DNA from: Mermis nigrescens
Lineage: Eukaryota > Nematoda > Enoplea > Mermithida > Mermithidae
Length of the DNA: 64,000 nt
Reading direction: 5' to 3'
Assembly (NCBI GenBank): GCA_036768485.1
Contig: JAVLUZ010000172.1
Location: 1 to 64,000, forward strand
Positions 46,756-57,487 of this stretch are shown piece by piece; the stretch's first letter is position 1; every line of letters begins with the position of its first letter. The position numbers were made by a program, and so were the translations under genes. The notes under the pieces are model-generated. The model was given only the letters and a program-made list of their open reading frames with translations. It was not told the DNA's origin and searched no databases.

Positions 46756-47100
46756 ATGGACAGCAAACCTATTAGGCTATTCAGTACAAATGCGCCGGAT
46801 ATAGGAAAGCATAATTTTGACACCATGTACGTCTATAGTAATATTGTAGAAAATCAGATTGTTGGAAACACTATGGCGCCTTTATTGCGCATTGTTGACG
46901 TACACGGTAAATTTGGAAACATAATAAATGAGGTTTTTGACAATCCTCATTACCTAACAGGTTTGTTAAAAGATATAGCGTGAATTGAAATTAATATAAA
47001 GACTGATCTTGACAAATTTGTTTCTTTTGAGTTTGGCAAAACAATTGTGAAGCTTCATTTTCACAAATGCTCTCCTTATTTTCAATAAAAATGCATATCA
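46756..47100 (+). pseudogene. Polinton minor-capsid/penton-type gene, C-terminal part
   Basis: Reads MDSKPIRLFSTNAPDI, MYVYSNIVENQIVG, APLLRIVDVHGKFG, EVFDNPHYL, then one stop, then FVSFEFGKTIVKLHFHK. The series Y-V-Y-x-N-I-V-E-x-Q-I-V-G, P-L-L-R-I-V, NPHY and FEFGK-VKLHF is the conserved C-terminal half of the small capsid-associated (PX-type) protein of Polintons; I judge it by memory of the family. A stop at about 46981 breaks it. The N-terminal half is missing and the MITE lies where it should begin. A paralogous fragment lies at 58262-59047. Confidence 0.7.
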
Positions 47101-47212
47101 TCTATGAGCCTGACAGTGCTAATGATTGGCTGGAATATTATAAAAACACGTTTTTCCGAAAATCCACAATACCAACTAGGCGGCACAATCAAAGATTTTA
47201 AAGCATATGCCC

Positions 47213-47475
47213 CATAGGTGGGCAGCAAGAAAATTCTGCGATGGGGGGTGCAAGATTTTTCAAAGGTAAAAAAATTGCCTAAAATTGTGGTATGGCAAAA
47301 AAAACACCATTTTTTGACGTTTCTCATTGAGCAATAACCATTGGCATAAAAAAATTGCAGAAAAAAACAAAAAAATTTTAAGAATTGAATTCTGCAAGGG
47401 TATTTTGATTTCTGGAGGTATTTTGGTTCCTTGGGGGGGGGTGCATACCCCCCAAACTTCCCATGCCCAGGTGTG
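47213..47475. mobile_element. hAT MITE family A, 263 bp
   Basis: CATAGGTGGGCAGC at the left, CATGCCCAGGTGTG at the right. The flanks ATATGCCC and ATATGTTT share five bases, so the duplication is eroded or the MITE end is shifted. Confidence 0.82.
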
Positions 47476-47735
47476 ATATGTTTCCTATCACAGAGGAGAA
47501 GGGCTTAGCAGCTGTGTTAGTGAGTGGATCCAAAATTGCTGCCAATGTAGCCACAGGTCACAATGCAAACTCAAAGAAAGCGCCATTGAGCATGAAAGAT
47601 CTGGTGCGGCTCATGTGTTGCTTAATACGGCTGATCACATTCATTAGTCCGGAAAGGGTATTGGCGTACATAAAAAGTAGTCAAGAGTTAGAGTGCTTAA
47701 AAAGAGAAAGCACGGCTCTAAAACATCATTTATAA
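47476..47735 (+). pseudogene. Small Polinton structural ORF, partial
   Basis: Open frame with GLAAVLVSGSKIAANVATGH and SKKAPLSMKDL, between the penton-type and major-capsid-type remnants. In Polintons this slot often carries a short basic, Gly/Ala-rich protein ending in repeated Ala/Val helices. The match here is to that general pattern only, and the function is not known. The MITE at 47213-47475 has probably replaced its start. Confidence 0.4.
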
Positions 47736-47784
47736 GAAATAAATGCCCCAAATTGGTTGGTTTGGATGTCTTTGCTGATTAATT

Positions 47785-48900
47785 ATGAGTAAACTATTAG
47801 ACACGAGCTCAATTCTAAGCAGTAAAAGCAAATTAGACCATTTTACAGTACCAACAATGCAAATGGCGATTTGAAGATCATTTTGGTCCAAAGCTCAGTT
47901 GCAAAATCCGTGTATTAATGATGGGCCATATGAATTTAGAATGCCTCCCATTATGTATATGATAGACCTGTCTAAAAATTACATCTATTTTGTGATTTGT
48001 ATTACAAAACCCGATGGTAGTGGTTGCAAATTAACCACAACGCAAGGAGCTTCAGGCGGCAATGTTGTTCTGCCTATAAATTTGATTGGAAAAAGCTTCT
48101 TTAAACAAATTAAAATTTTTCTAAATGGAAAGCTAATTTCCGACAGTGGCATTAAGTACGCCTATTGTTCATTCTTGGAAAGTGAGTAAATTTTGGAAGA
48201 GATGCCAAGAAAAGCCAGTTACAAGCAGCAAGGTATTACTCTGATTATGACAATGAGCAAATGGAAGAAAATCATAGGTATTACAAAATAATGGACATTT
48301 TCAAAGATAGTGCATGGGTTGAATTGATGGCGCCTGTGCCTGCTGATTTAATGCTTCAAGAAAGATTTTTGATTAATCAATGCTGCTAACTACATCTTGA
48401 GTTATTCAGAAACAATGATAAATTTTGTTTAATTGACAATGCTCAGAGTCCATCCATAGACTATAAACAGAGGTCAAACAAATGTGTTTTTATGCCAAAA
48501 AAAGTTGAAGTAAATGAGGGAATATTGGCTGCCCTCGAATCAATGTTGCAACATACTACTTCAAAGTACCCAATCAGATGCACACAAATTAGAACACTGC
48601 ATGTAACAGAGAACTGAACATTGACGCCTTTGATTTCATTGTTCAGTGGGCCCCTACGAGACATCTAGTCATTGGTATGATGAATGCCAAGGTGGCAAGG
48701 AGATTGTATGTTCTAACCCATTTCATTTTCAAGATTTGGGAATTTCTGAGATTAAAATTGTCAGTAGGGCAACTAGCATACCATCTACCCGAGTTTGATT
48801 CCCTCCGTATGATTGATCATACCCATCAGGTTTACTTTGATTACACTGTGTAAAGTCAAAAGTAAATCAAATTGTCTCAGTATGTGAACAAATAGGCGCA
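47785..48900 (+). pseudogene. Polinton capsid-type gene (F54H12.2-like), decayed
   Basis: The ATG at 47785 opens SSKSKLDHFTVPTMQMAI, followed by a TGA. The frame resumes with GPYEFRMPPIMYMIDLSKNY, then VVLPINLIGKSFFKQIKIFL and NGKLISDSG. After a stop at 48187 other frames give DNEQMEENHRYYKIMDIF, QERFLINQC, SKYPIRCTQIRTLHVTE and NPFHFQDLGISEIKIVSR. The ordered motifs IDLS-x-x-Y-IYF, P-x-N-L-I...F-x-Q-I-x-x-x-LNGKLIS, (A/S)KYPI and NPFxF are those of the capsid-type protein widely annotated in animal genomes as F54H12.2-like and attributed to Polintons. Several stops and frameshifts make it non-functional. Whether it is the major or a minor capsid subunit I cannot settle. Confidence 0.8.
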
Positions 48901-49125
48901 GGTAGATAATGTTAAATACTTATGCCTGGGCAGTTATTGCATGACTGATGACGTAAAACAGCGTTATTAACTAAGTTCTTTTGCTTAGCTTATCATAGTA
49001 TCATTGGAGTGAGACTTGTGAGGTCAATTGTGCTGTACTGCTCTTAATTTGTTAATCATGCGCATTGAATTTAATTTGGGAGCCGATTTGTATTGCCTGG
49101 TGTTGAAGTGGAAAGGGGTCGCTAC

Positions 49126-49387
49126 CACACCTAGGCATGGGGATTGAGGGTATGCACCCCCCAAAAACTAAAATACCTCCTTCCCCCAGAAATCAAATCC
49201 CTCCCCCAGAATTCAATTTTTGAAATTTTTTTTTGTTTTTTTTTTCGCAATTTTTTGATGCCAATGGATAGTGCTCAATGAGAAACATAAAGAAATAGTG
49301 TTTTTCGCCATACCACCACTTTTAAGGCCATTTTTTGCCCTTCAAAAAATCTTGCAGCCCCCAGAATTTTCTTGCCGCCCATGTATG
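49126..49387. mobile_element. hAT MITE family A, 262 bp
   Basis: CACACCTAGGCATGGGG at the left, TTGCCGCCCATGTATG at the right. The 8-bp duplication is GTCGCTAC (49118-49125) / GTTGCTAC (49388-49395). Confidence 0.92.
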
Positions 49388-49719
49388 GTTGCTACTATAG
49401 CATTTTTGGTTTGTCAAGTTTTTGGCAATTCACCATTATACCCTACAACCCATGGAATTAATATGGCGGAGGATCAGTATGAAAAGTAGTCAAGGCAACC
49501 CAAGAAATCATTGATGGTTTAATGCTGGGTTAAGTGATGGAAGACATAGATTTATTGAATAACACACTTGCATTGATTGAGAATGATGCAGTTTATCAAA
49601 CAACAGATTATTGATTATTAAGAAAGATAAAAAGAAGCAACAGGTTAAATTGACACCAACTAAAATTCCAAATCGGCAGGACAAGAAGGAGGAAATTGTG
49701 CTGGCAATTGAAAAGATGA

Positions 49720-50115
49720 AAAGTAAATTTTTATGTACTTAAAAAATTGTTTATTTTTTATAAATTCTATTATTGACTTAGATGATGGTGATGGTCAACC
49801 ATCAGAGAAAAAAGCAAGTTTCAGCCAGAGGATAAAGAAATGCATGTAACGCAAATTTTAATATTGTCAAAGAATCTTTTCATTTTTTATAATATTTTTT
49901 AATGTATATGATAGTGATGGTCAACCATTGGAAAAAAGAATAAATCAGAGGATAAAGAAACGCTTGGTAATGCAAATTTTTATATTGTTAAAGGATTGTT
50001 TCTTTTTTATAAATCTTTTTCATTAACGTAGATGATATTGCTAATAAACTGTTGGACAAAAAAATTGATTTTTAGCCAGAGGATGAAGAAACGCTTGGTA
50101 ATGCAAATTTGTTTC
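49720..50115. repeat. Three ~120-bp tandem units
   Basis: Each unit has TTTTTATAAAT..., then GATGATGGTGATGGTCAACC or a variant, then AGAAAAAA, then AGAGGATAAAGAAACGCTTGG and TAATGCAAATTTTT. They look like serial duplications of a short exon-like piece within the Polinton right arm. Confidence 0.75.
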
Positions 50116-50143
50116 TCTTTTTCTAACATGTGATTCTTATGAC

Positions 50144-50530
50144 ATGAATTTAGATGCTTATTCAGTTATCAATACGGGATTCACAACTCAGCAGGGAGAA
50201 AACATATCAAATGATGAGCAGGAGCTGCATCTATATCCCTCACAACCTTTTATGTATGATGGGAGTTTTGATATATATCTGCCCGATTCATTATTCCATG
50301 TATATCATCCGCAAAACAATCATAATTATACTTGGCAGTCTGTGCGCGTGCAATCAGTAGTTAAACCATGGTATAGTAGTATATTATTAAGTTATATTTT
50401 ATTAGAAATAAATATAACAACAAAGCACATATTAATCAATAACAAATATGTACAAACTATGAAAGTTTGTTCCTATAAAAATTCCTCTTATATTTCTTAT
50501 TACATCGATGTATTATCTATGCATAAGTGA
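50144..50530 (+). CDS. Hypothetical ORF, 128 residues, in Polinton right arm
   Basis: Unrecognised. A well-mixed N-terminal half (YSVINTGFTTQQGENISND, LYPSQPFMYDGSFDIYLPDS) suggests real coding ancestry; the second half is Ile/Tyr/Ser-rich and less convincing. No known Polinton gene is matched. It could be a lineage-specific accessory gene or the end of a larger decayed gene. Confidence 0.3.
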   Translation: MNLDAYSVINTGFTTQQGENISNDEQELHLYPSQPFMYDGSFDIYLPDSLFHVYHPQNNHNYTWQSVRVQSVVKPWYSSILLSYILLEINITTKHILINNKYVQTMKVCSYKNSSYISYYIDVLSMHK

Positions 50531-50744
50531 ACAGCGGCTAAATTCTAAGAAGTGGGGCAAAATTTCCAAAAAATATAAACAAAAAAATATAATTCTTAGT
50601 CTACTGATTTTTTGGGGGCTTAGATTTCCACGCCCATGATTTTAAATTGTTATATGTGCTGTGATGATTTAATTATCATCCAAATTGGGGGTCACACAGA
50701 TAAATAATTATTCATAAGCATTACACAATAAGTACATAACTTTA

Positions 50745-51075
50745 GCGTAAGACAACCTAAAAATGGATTTATCCTATAATCCTGATCCAAAGTCCAGAAA
50801 GCTTATTGGTCATTAAACATATATGTACACAATTTTAGCACAATGCAACAAAATTGATTTATCCGGTAATCCTGATCCAGGGGCAGATTTATGGACACCC
50901 TGCCAGATTATGCTGATTTGGGTATGGAAAGGGGCACAAAGCTTGTCATTAAACGCGTATGTACATAATTTTAGCACAATGCAACAAAATTGATTTATCT
51001 GGTAATCCTCATCCGGGGTAGATTTATGGATGCCCTGCCAGATTATCCTGATTTCGGGCAAAAAGGGGCAGAATG
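50745..51075. repeat. ~125-bp tandem units within right Polinton terminus
   Basis: Nearly three copies of GTACACAATTTTAGCACAATG, AACAAAATTGATTTATC, GGTAATCCTGATCC and AGATTTATGGA. The left terminus has a single copy (about 40300-40420), so the right end expanded after insertion or differs by design. Confidence 0.8.
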
Positions 51076-51290
51076 CTGATAAATGTAGGTACTGTGGTAA
51101 CACATGCAACATTGAGGGCATATTGACGCCACCTTGTTTGTGTGATTGTAATACGGCATAATTGTATGAGGGTATAATTATGTTACCTTGTTTGTGTGAT
51201 CGTAATACGGCAAAATTTTATATTTAACGCTGTAAGCACTTAGCAAGCATTCTTAACCATTGTACCCACAGGATACCCCGTGCTACTACT
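50985..51290 (-). repeat. Polinton terminal inverted repeat, right
   Basis: Inverse of 40127-40416. It contains a duplication of a ~66-bp piece (AATTATGCCGTATTAC / CACACAAACAAGGT) near 51125-51230. Ends CTACTACT|TATTCC. Confidence 0.9.
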
Positions 51291-51296
51291 TATTCC

Positions 51297-51454
51297 AATT
51301 AAGGTTAACGCTGCAATTACTTGCAATGGCAGACATTGGTTTGCAACTTAATCTCATGTCTACATCAACTTTTCAAAAGTTAGGTCTTTCTTTGCCACCA
51401 ATACCCCCACATAGTAAAGCTTATGGCATTCACATTGTTTTCACGATACAATGA
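51297..51454 (+). pseudogene. Gypsy retropepsin-like fragment, right of Polinton
   Basis: The open frame resumes immediately after the TATTCC duplication. It contains MADIGLQLNLMS then TFQKLGL. The pattern D-T-G-x-x-x-N-L-(I/M)-S is the active-site region of Ty3/gypsy aspartic proteases; here the Thr of DTG is Ile (ADIG), so it is inactive. The rest of pol (RT onward) is missing downstream. Confidence 0.6.
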
Positions 51455-51479
51455 ATAATTTTGAGGTTTTTGAACTTTC

Positions 51480-52154
51480 CTAAATGAACTAAAAGGATTC
51501 AGAACATGAGACATAGTTCATTAGAAAGAACATTAAATTTTCTAGCTATTTATTAAAATTTTTCTGAAATATATCAGAAACTCACAGAATAATAGCTGAA
51601 AACATCAAAAGCTACAGTATGACAACCTTTCTGGCGGCCATATTGAAAAACTGGAATTCTTTGGTAAATCAGACAAATAGGATATCATTTGAACAAGATT
51701 TTTTTGCGCTTTCTAAAATGAGCTTAAACCTTTTAAAAATATGAAGAATAGCGCAAGTAAAATGCATACCTTATGGGGCAGCCATTTAGAAAAATGGTCG
51801 TTTAATTAGACAAATCAGCATTTTATGCAAAGCTCAACCATTTTGCAAGATAATACATATCATATTTTTGACTTCAGATGCTTCACAATCCTCAATGTAG
51901 TATGACCAAAGATATTTATTAATATTTATAGTCACATATGTATTCTCTGGTGCAGTTTATTATTGTTTAAGAATTATTAGAAATCTTGCAATATTAACAT
52001 TTATATTGGAGATATTAATAAGAATATTTAGATTGTGTTGTCATGGGATAAGTCAAATACATATAAGAAGAAATAACGACTTTCAAAGATCAAGGCAATT
52101 TCAATTTTCTTTTAAACCTAGCCTAGACAAATATTACTCACTATTATTTTTCTC
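51480..52154. other. Spacer, no recognisable gene
   Basis: No pol domain is seen here, although RT would be expected after the protease. The element appears deleted at this point. Confidence 0.45.
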
Positions 52155-55100
52155 TTGTCGAATTGTCATTTGTCAAATAATAGTGCTGAAATAGCTATGT
52201 TGAATGCTCAAACATCAGAGTATTCTATATCAATGAATGTTTCAATATCATGTATTTTCAAAGAAGTTACTTGTTTATCACTCATTCCATCTGGTCAGGA
52301 GTTTTGCTTATTAATGAAGGATCGTAATGGAGAAACTCCTAACATTGTAACATTTGAAGTTAATAAAATTAGCTTAGCATGTTAGTTTCATAGTGAATAT
52401 TTTACAGGTTCAATTAGAATGAATGTTCAATCTTCAAAAAGATGTTATAAAATGGGTACTTGTCAAGCAGAAGCTTCTCTTGATACTAAAGTAAATTAAA
52501 AAGTTGATAAACTAGATGGAGAAGCAAATGATTTAATTGATTTTACATACTGTTCATAATCATGTGATTGTGCAGGATGTGGTTGCTTTTACTGTTCATC
52601 CACTGGTCTCTGTTATCAAACTTATGCAAAACCTAGAGCAAATATTGTTTATGAAGTATTTTCTTGCCCTGTTTGGGAGTGAGTAAAGAATTAAAATCAC
52701 TGTAAGAATAATTATTCATGGTCAAGCTGTTCAAGAAACTTTTATCTTACATCCTGGAGTTCCTATTGAATAAAATTTTGCCGTTGGTCTCTACTACTCT
52801 AGTAGCTATCTTGGGTAGTCAACTTTTGACTGATGGGACAAGTGGTCATAATAAAAGCATCTGCAACAGGACAACCGATTTATGAGACGAAAGGACAGAT
52901 ACAGTGTCCAATTGTTAAAAAGCCTCAAAATTTGAATGCTATCTGGCTCACGACTAGAGCTGCATGCGGGTACCCGAGTATACCCGGGTAGAAAATAATT
53001 TTACTACCTGGGTACCCAAATCCCCTAATATAAAATGGAAAATTAGCACTGCAATTATGCAATATGTGCTAAGAATTGAATTATAAACCTAGAAGCATAT
53101 TGCTTCTAAGGTGTGACTGAATCACAATGTAAATGTGATTTGATATAATCAACCATAAAATGTTAAATAAGCGAGTCTGTTAATATTTCCTATTAACACA
53201 ATATATCGCGCACGGTCTAGGCATATTATATTATTCAGTGCTTTAGTTACATTATTTTATTTCTGCGGAATTCTTCTTATTCTTCATTGTAAACAAATTT
53301 AAACAAGAAATTATCTCTTAGCAACACTTTTTTTATAATGCATTCACTTCTGTGATCATTATATAAGTTTAAACTGCAACTTTTATTCACATAGTGCGCG
53401 CAACTGTTTTAGTTAGGCCTGGTTCAAAGCCTATTGATGTTCCAAATGCTGAGGGGCATTGAGGGTACCTGCCCCCCAAAATTTTTTCAGAAAATATTGT
53501 TGATTTTTTTGTTGCAATGATGTATGTCCAGAAAACTGAGTTCAAAAATGCAAAAACGTCAGAATTTTCCGCGCTGATTCATTATTATTTATAGCTATAT
53601 AGATCCAACAAATTTAAAAGCTTGAATCAATTAAAATAATCCAGCACTCCACATCACTTTAGTAATTTAATGCATTATTTGTTCGTTGAATGAAACTGCG
53701 CATGCTTGTTGAGCATGATAGTAAAAGTGCGAAAATGTTTGCAAACCAGTTTGTCTATTCTCTGCTTTGTTTGTCTTTTGTGTACCAGTTTGTCTATTCT
53801 TTATTTCATTTATCTTTCTTTACAAGGACACATAATCCCATTTTAATTGGAAGGAATGGCCAAATTTCCTTATGTTTTTGCGCATTTCTTGTTCTATGAA
53901 CTGCATTTTGTTAACTAGAAGGCCACAAATGGGCCTGAAAACGGTAAGAACAAAATTTTCATGGATACATCTTTCTATTTCTTATTGGCAGCAATCCTGT
54001 TGCTGCGCTATGTACCTAGCAAAGGTCGAAAAACGCATTTCAGATCAGTTTGTGCAATGTAGGAGTTGATCAATTTTAAGTGTTTTTGGGCTTGCTTCCA
54101 AACCAAGATTCGGCCGATTTTGCGAAAATTTTAACATTACTATTCAACATTAAAATGTTTTTTTTTACAAATTTTTTTTGGGACTCTGCCCCGGATCCCG
54201 CTCGCCACCTCAGATGTCCCGCAACCATAAAATTTTGTTGTACATGTGCAACGAGATTTTAGGAAGAACAAGCCAGGTAAAAGGGTTACGAATTTCTAAA
54301 AATTTTTGGCGTTTTGCGCGGCATTAATTTGTCTGCTTTGTATGATTTAAGCGGTATAAATTGAGTTTAATGTGCAAAAACGTCAAAATGTTCCAGCGCA
54401 TAGCGCCACCAGTTACTGTTCTTGCTTTTTGTAAAGCTCCACCAGCATTGCATTTAAAAGCCTGAATCACTCAAAATATCTTCAGTCAAAGTTAATAATT
54501 TGCAAAGCTTGAATTGTCAAAACTGTTTCGTACAAATTTGATAATTTTCTGCTCTATCAGATTATTAGTATTCACAAAGCTACAAACTGTTAAGGGTGGA
54601 AAAAATGACTAAATTTCTTGACACTTTGTGCCACTTATGAATTCCAAACTGTTTGTCAATAGAAGGGCCATAAATTTTACACAAAAACGTTTATGCCCCC
54701 AAAACAAAATTCTGACTACGTCTCTGTAGTCAGCTCCTGATAGACTTAGACTTTGTTTTTGAATAAATTTTCATTTCCGGTTGATTTCAAAATTGCTTTT
54801 CGTCGATGTGTTTTCCTACTTCAAATGTTTTAATGACGCTATGAAGATACAAAACCTGCTTCACAATGTTTTGCCTTGAATTATGAAAATGACTTAAATT
54901 TCATTAAATGCATACAAATTCTTCAGATTAAAGCCTTGATTCTATTTAATCTTGCATTAATTTTTCAATAATTTCACTGCTTTAATATCATTTTGCCCTA
55001 TACCTCACTACCGTAAATAAACGATGTTCACTGCATTCTCTTTTATCTAAGGTCCTACCCAGGTACCCGAATTACCCAGGTAATGAAATAGCCGGGTACC

Positions 55101-55520
55101 CGGGTAGTAAAATTTGCTAGGTGTGCAGCTCTACTCACGACCATTGCAAAGTTGTAGTATCATTGAATTTTCAAATTAATTTTATAAAAGAAACATGTGA
55201 AGTGCATTGCCCAGCCAATATTTCTTAATTTGATATTGATGCTAATCTGGTGTATATAGAAAAGAAACGTCCTAATAATATAACAAACATTATTGAAAGA
55301 GAGGCTGGATTAGAATCAGGTCTTGATTTAAGAATATTTTCTGCTTCCTTTTCAGAAAATTGAATACAAACTTTATTAATGACTGTTAGCGGTATTATCT
55401 TAGTAATATTAACAATTGTTCTCCTACCATATATTTATCAGTCTCATTATGATTATTGTATTAACAATGAGGAGAGCATTAACAAAAATTCATAAAAGGA
55501 GAGAGGTTGCTGAGTCACAA
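52155..55520 (+). pseudogene. Phlebovirus-type class II fusion glycoprotein (env-like), decayed and split
   Basis: The segment before the hAT element has several frames. 52155-52380 contains NAQTSEYSISMNVSISCIF; then 52440-52690 gives MGTCQAEASLD and CDCAGCGCFYCSSTGLCYQT, followed by VYEVFSCPVWE. The dense Cys pattern and the order match the Gc/G2 ectodomain of phlebovirus-like glycoproteins, which some animal LTR retroelements carry as env. After the hAT element, 55142-55365 reads KETCEVHCPANIS, and a hydrophobic stretch, ISGIILVILTIVLLPYIY-like at about 55390-55440, fits a membrane anchor with a short tail. Stops and frameshifts occur in every part and no intact protein can be made. It could be a retroelement env or an endogenous viral copy. 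It is not described further here. Confidence 0.7.
52955..55133. mobile_element. hAT element, non-autonomous, 2179 bp
   Basis: The left end reads TAGAGCTGCATGCGGGTACCC, and the right end is the inverse of TAGAGCTGCACACC, with (C)GGGTACCC blocks at both ends. The perfect 8-bp duplication CTCACGAC lies at 52947-52954 and 55134-55141. TAGAGCTGCA tips with ACCCGGGTA subterminal blocks are typical hAT. The interior has GCGC-type motifs and (CAAACTG)-rich stretches near 53750-53830 and 54650, but no transposase. Confidence 0.93.
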
Positions 55521-55626
55521 TATAAGCAAATGTAGTGCAATTACATGATATAATTCATATCACACATATTTACATAGTTATAATTTACTAATTGTGTGAT
55601 GAAGTTGTCTATAAACTTTTTATGAG

Positions 55627-56127
55627 TAGGGCTCCCATATGTCAGTTTTTTAAGAGGACAGTCCTTTTATTTGCATCAGCGTCCTTTTTTAAAAACTGTC
55701 CTTTTTTTGTCCTTTTTTTTGCTACTTAGCCTGAAAAAATCTTTACACTGGCCATTTGTGAAGGATTTTGTCTTAAATTAATGTTGTACCGTTATTATGA
55801 GCATTGCAGTTATATGATGGACGTTTTCTAACTTTTTTTTCTTTTAGGTTAACATAGTTTTATTTACTGTACTTATTTTATTACCCCGTAATTTTTCATT
55901 ATTCTGAACTGCTCATTTTGCCATAAAAAGTAGGGTGTTAAACTTTTCTTGCTGCATTCAGAACAATAACTTACTTAGACAAATTCAATCTAGCAATAAG
56001 TATGTTCATTGATCTCATTTTATTGGTCTTGTATTAATTTAGTTGTGTATGATTTCAGTAAACATTTGTCAATTTAGACTTTTTGCAAAATGTCCTTTTT
56101 TCTGGCATAAAGTATGTAGGAATCCTA
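55627..56127. mobile_element. hAT-like MITE, 501 bp
   Basis: Starts TAGGGCTCCCATATGTCAG and ends as the inverse of TAGGATTCCTACATAC. GTCC(T)nTTTTTTGTCC blocks lie near both ends. The flanks TTTATGAG (55619-55626) and TTCATGAG (56128-56135) form an 8-bp duplication with one change. Confidence 0.75.
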
Positions 56128-56280
56128 TTCATGAGCTATACAATTGTGAAATTAGTTAGAAATATATGAATGTGTGTATATTCAAATTTATTATAAGCAT
56201 TCTAAGCATTCATGTTTATAATAACTTTTAAGAATGGGACAAACAGTCGTCAATAACTTAATGTCGTTTGTTACTAAAAT

Positions 56281-56480
56281 AAGGTTGATGTATCCGAACT
56301 GTAAGAGCCAGTTATGGCTATAATGAAGAACAAGCAAAACATGACATGGGAGTAACATTCTGGGAGATGTCTGGAGATGCAAAAATCTTGACCAATGATC
56401 TAACCTTTTTTACTGCCAAAATTCTGGATATGTCTTGCAATGAATATCTATGGAATTTAAGCAAAAGAGATTCCAGTTGG
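56281..56480 (+). pseudogene. Unidentified coding remnant
   Basis: One plus-strand frame reads SYGYNEEQAKHDMGVTFWEM, then LTNDLTFFTAKILDMSCNEY and LWNLSKRDSSWVLP before a stop. The composition is protein-like but I do not recognise a family. It lies between the env-like gene and the LTR pair. Confidence 0.3.
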
Positions 56481-56796
56481 GTATTGCCTTAATAGAATCA
56501 AGAAGATTTAAGCATTTATATAAAATATTTGTGGACTTATTGTACAGATATGGAATTATACAAAATAATTGACTGTATAAAACCAGCAAATTATAACTTT
56601 GTTTTTGCTGGTTGAAATGGATATTACCTTGATGACCTGCATGTTTATTTGGGAAACATGGGTGTTTGACACTTTGTATTTGAATTGTTAAAAGATAATT
56701 GATGATGGAAGTTGAGCAATAAATTGTAAACAACTATTTGAGCATGAGTTATGTTACTATGATACACTTTATGAAAACAAATAATACTATGTGGAA

Positions 56797-56798
<2 letters not shown>

Positions 56799-56870
<72 letters not shown>
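56799..56870. repeat. (TA)n microsatellite, ~70 bp
   Basis: Pure TA apart from the last unit. Confidence 0.98.
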
Positions 56871-57487
56871 TTTTTCCTTTTTCCAGTGAACATGATATAA
56901 CCTATTATATATTTCAAATGCCTACTAAAATGGGTCATAAGGCAAGCATTTGCTGGTCTACAAACAGCATGGTTATCAAAATTCATAATTGTAACATATG
57001 TAATCAAACAAATCTTATTAGAGACAAGTGTTGGTATAGATCACAAAACAGTGATTTTTGACATTTGTTTTCATTCCTATTATTAAGAAAAACAAGCTTT
57101 ATTCAAGAATTAATGAAGTAAATTTTATATTTGATACAATAATCCGGAATAACATACATTTGTTGATTTTATAAAAAGGAAGCATAGTCCATTATCTGAA
57201 TTTCACCTCTACATACCTCAACAAACACTGGCTGTAGAAAAGTTTGAAGGACATATTTGTTATTCTGACCTTACGGAGAACATTTATTTTTAAAAACTTA
57301 TTATCCAAAATTCTCTGGGCGGAAAAAATTTTTCCAATGTAAAGTTTACACCTGCACTAAAAATGCAATATTGATTGTAAAGAAACAAAATAAATTTTGA
57401 CATGTAGCACTCAGGATGAGGCCCATTTTGAAGATAATTCCCACATTCTGCCTACTAAGTGGAGAATATGGCAAAAAAATATTTTTT
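56871..57487. other. Spacer, no recognisable gene
   Basis: AT-rich; no protein family seen. Confidence 0.45.

Noticed and set aside
51480..52154. Missing RT domain of the plus-strand gypsy between protease and env-like gene
   Set aside because: I looked for YxDD, LPFGL and SPW blocks in all frames and found none; the interval seems deleted or unrelated.
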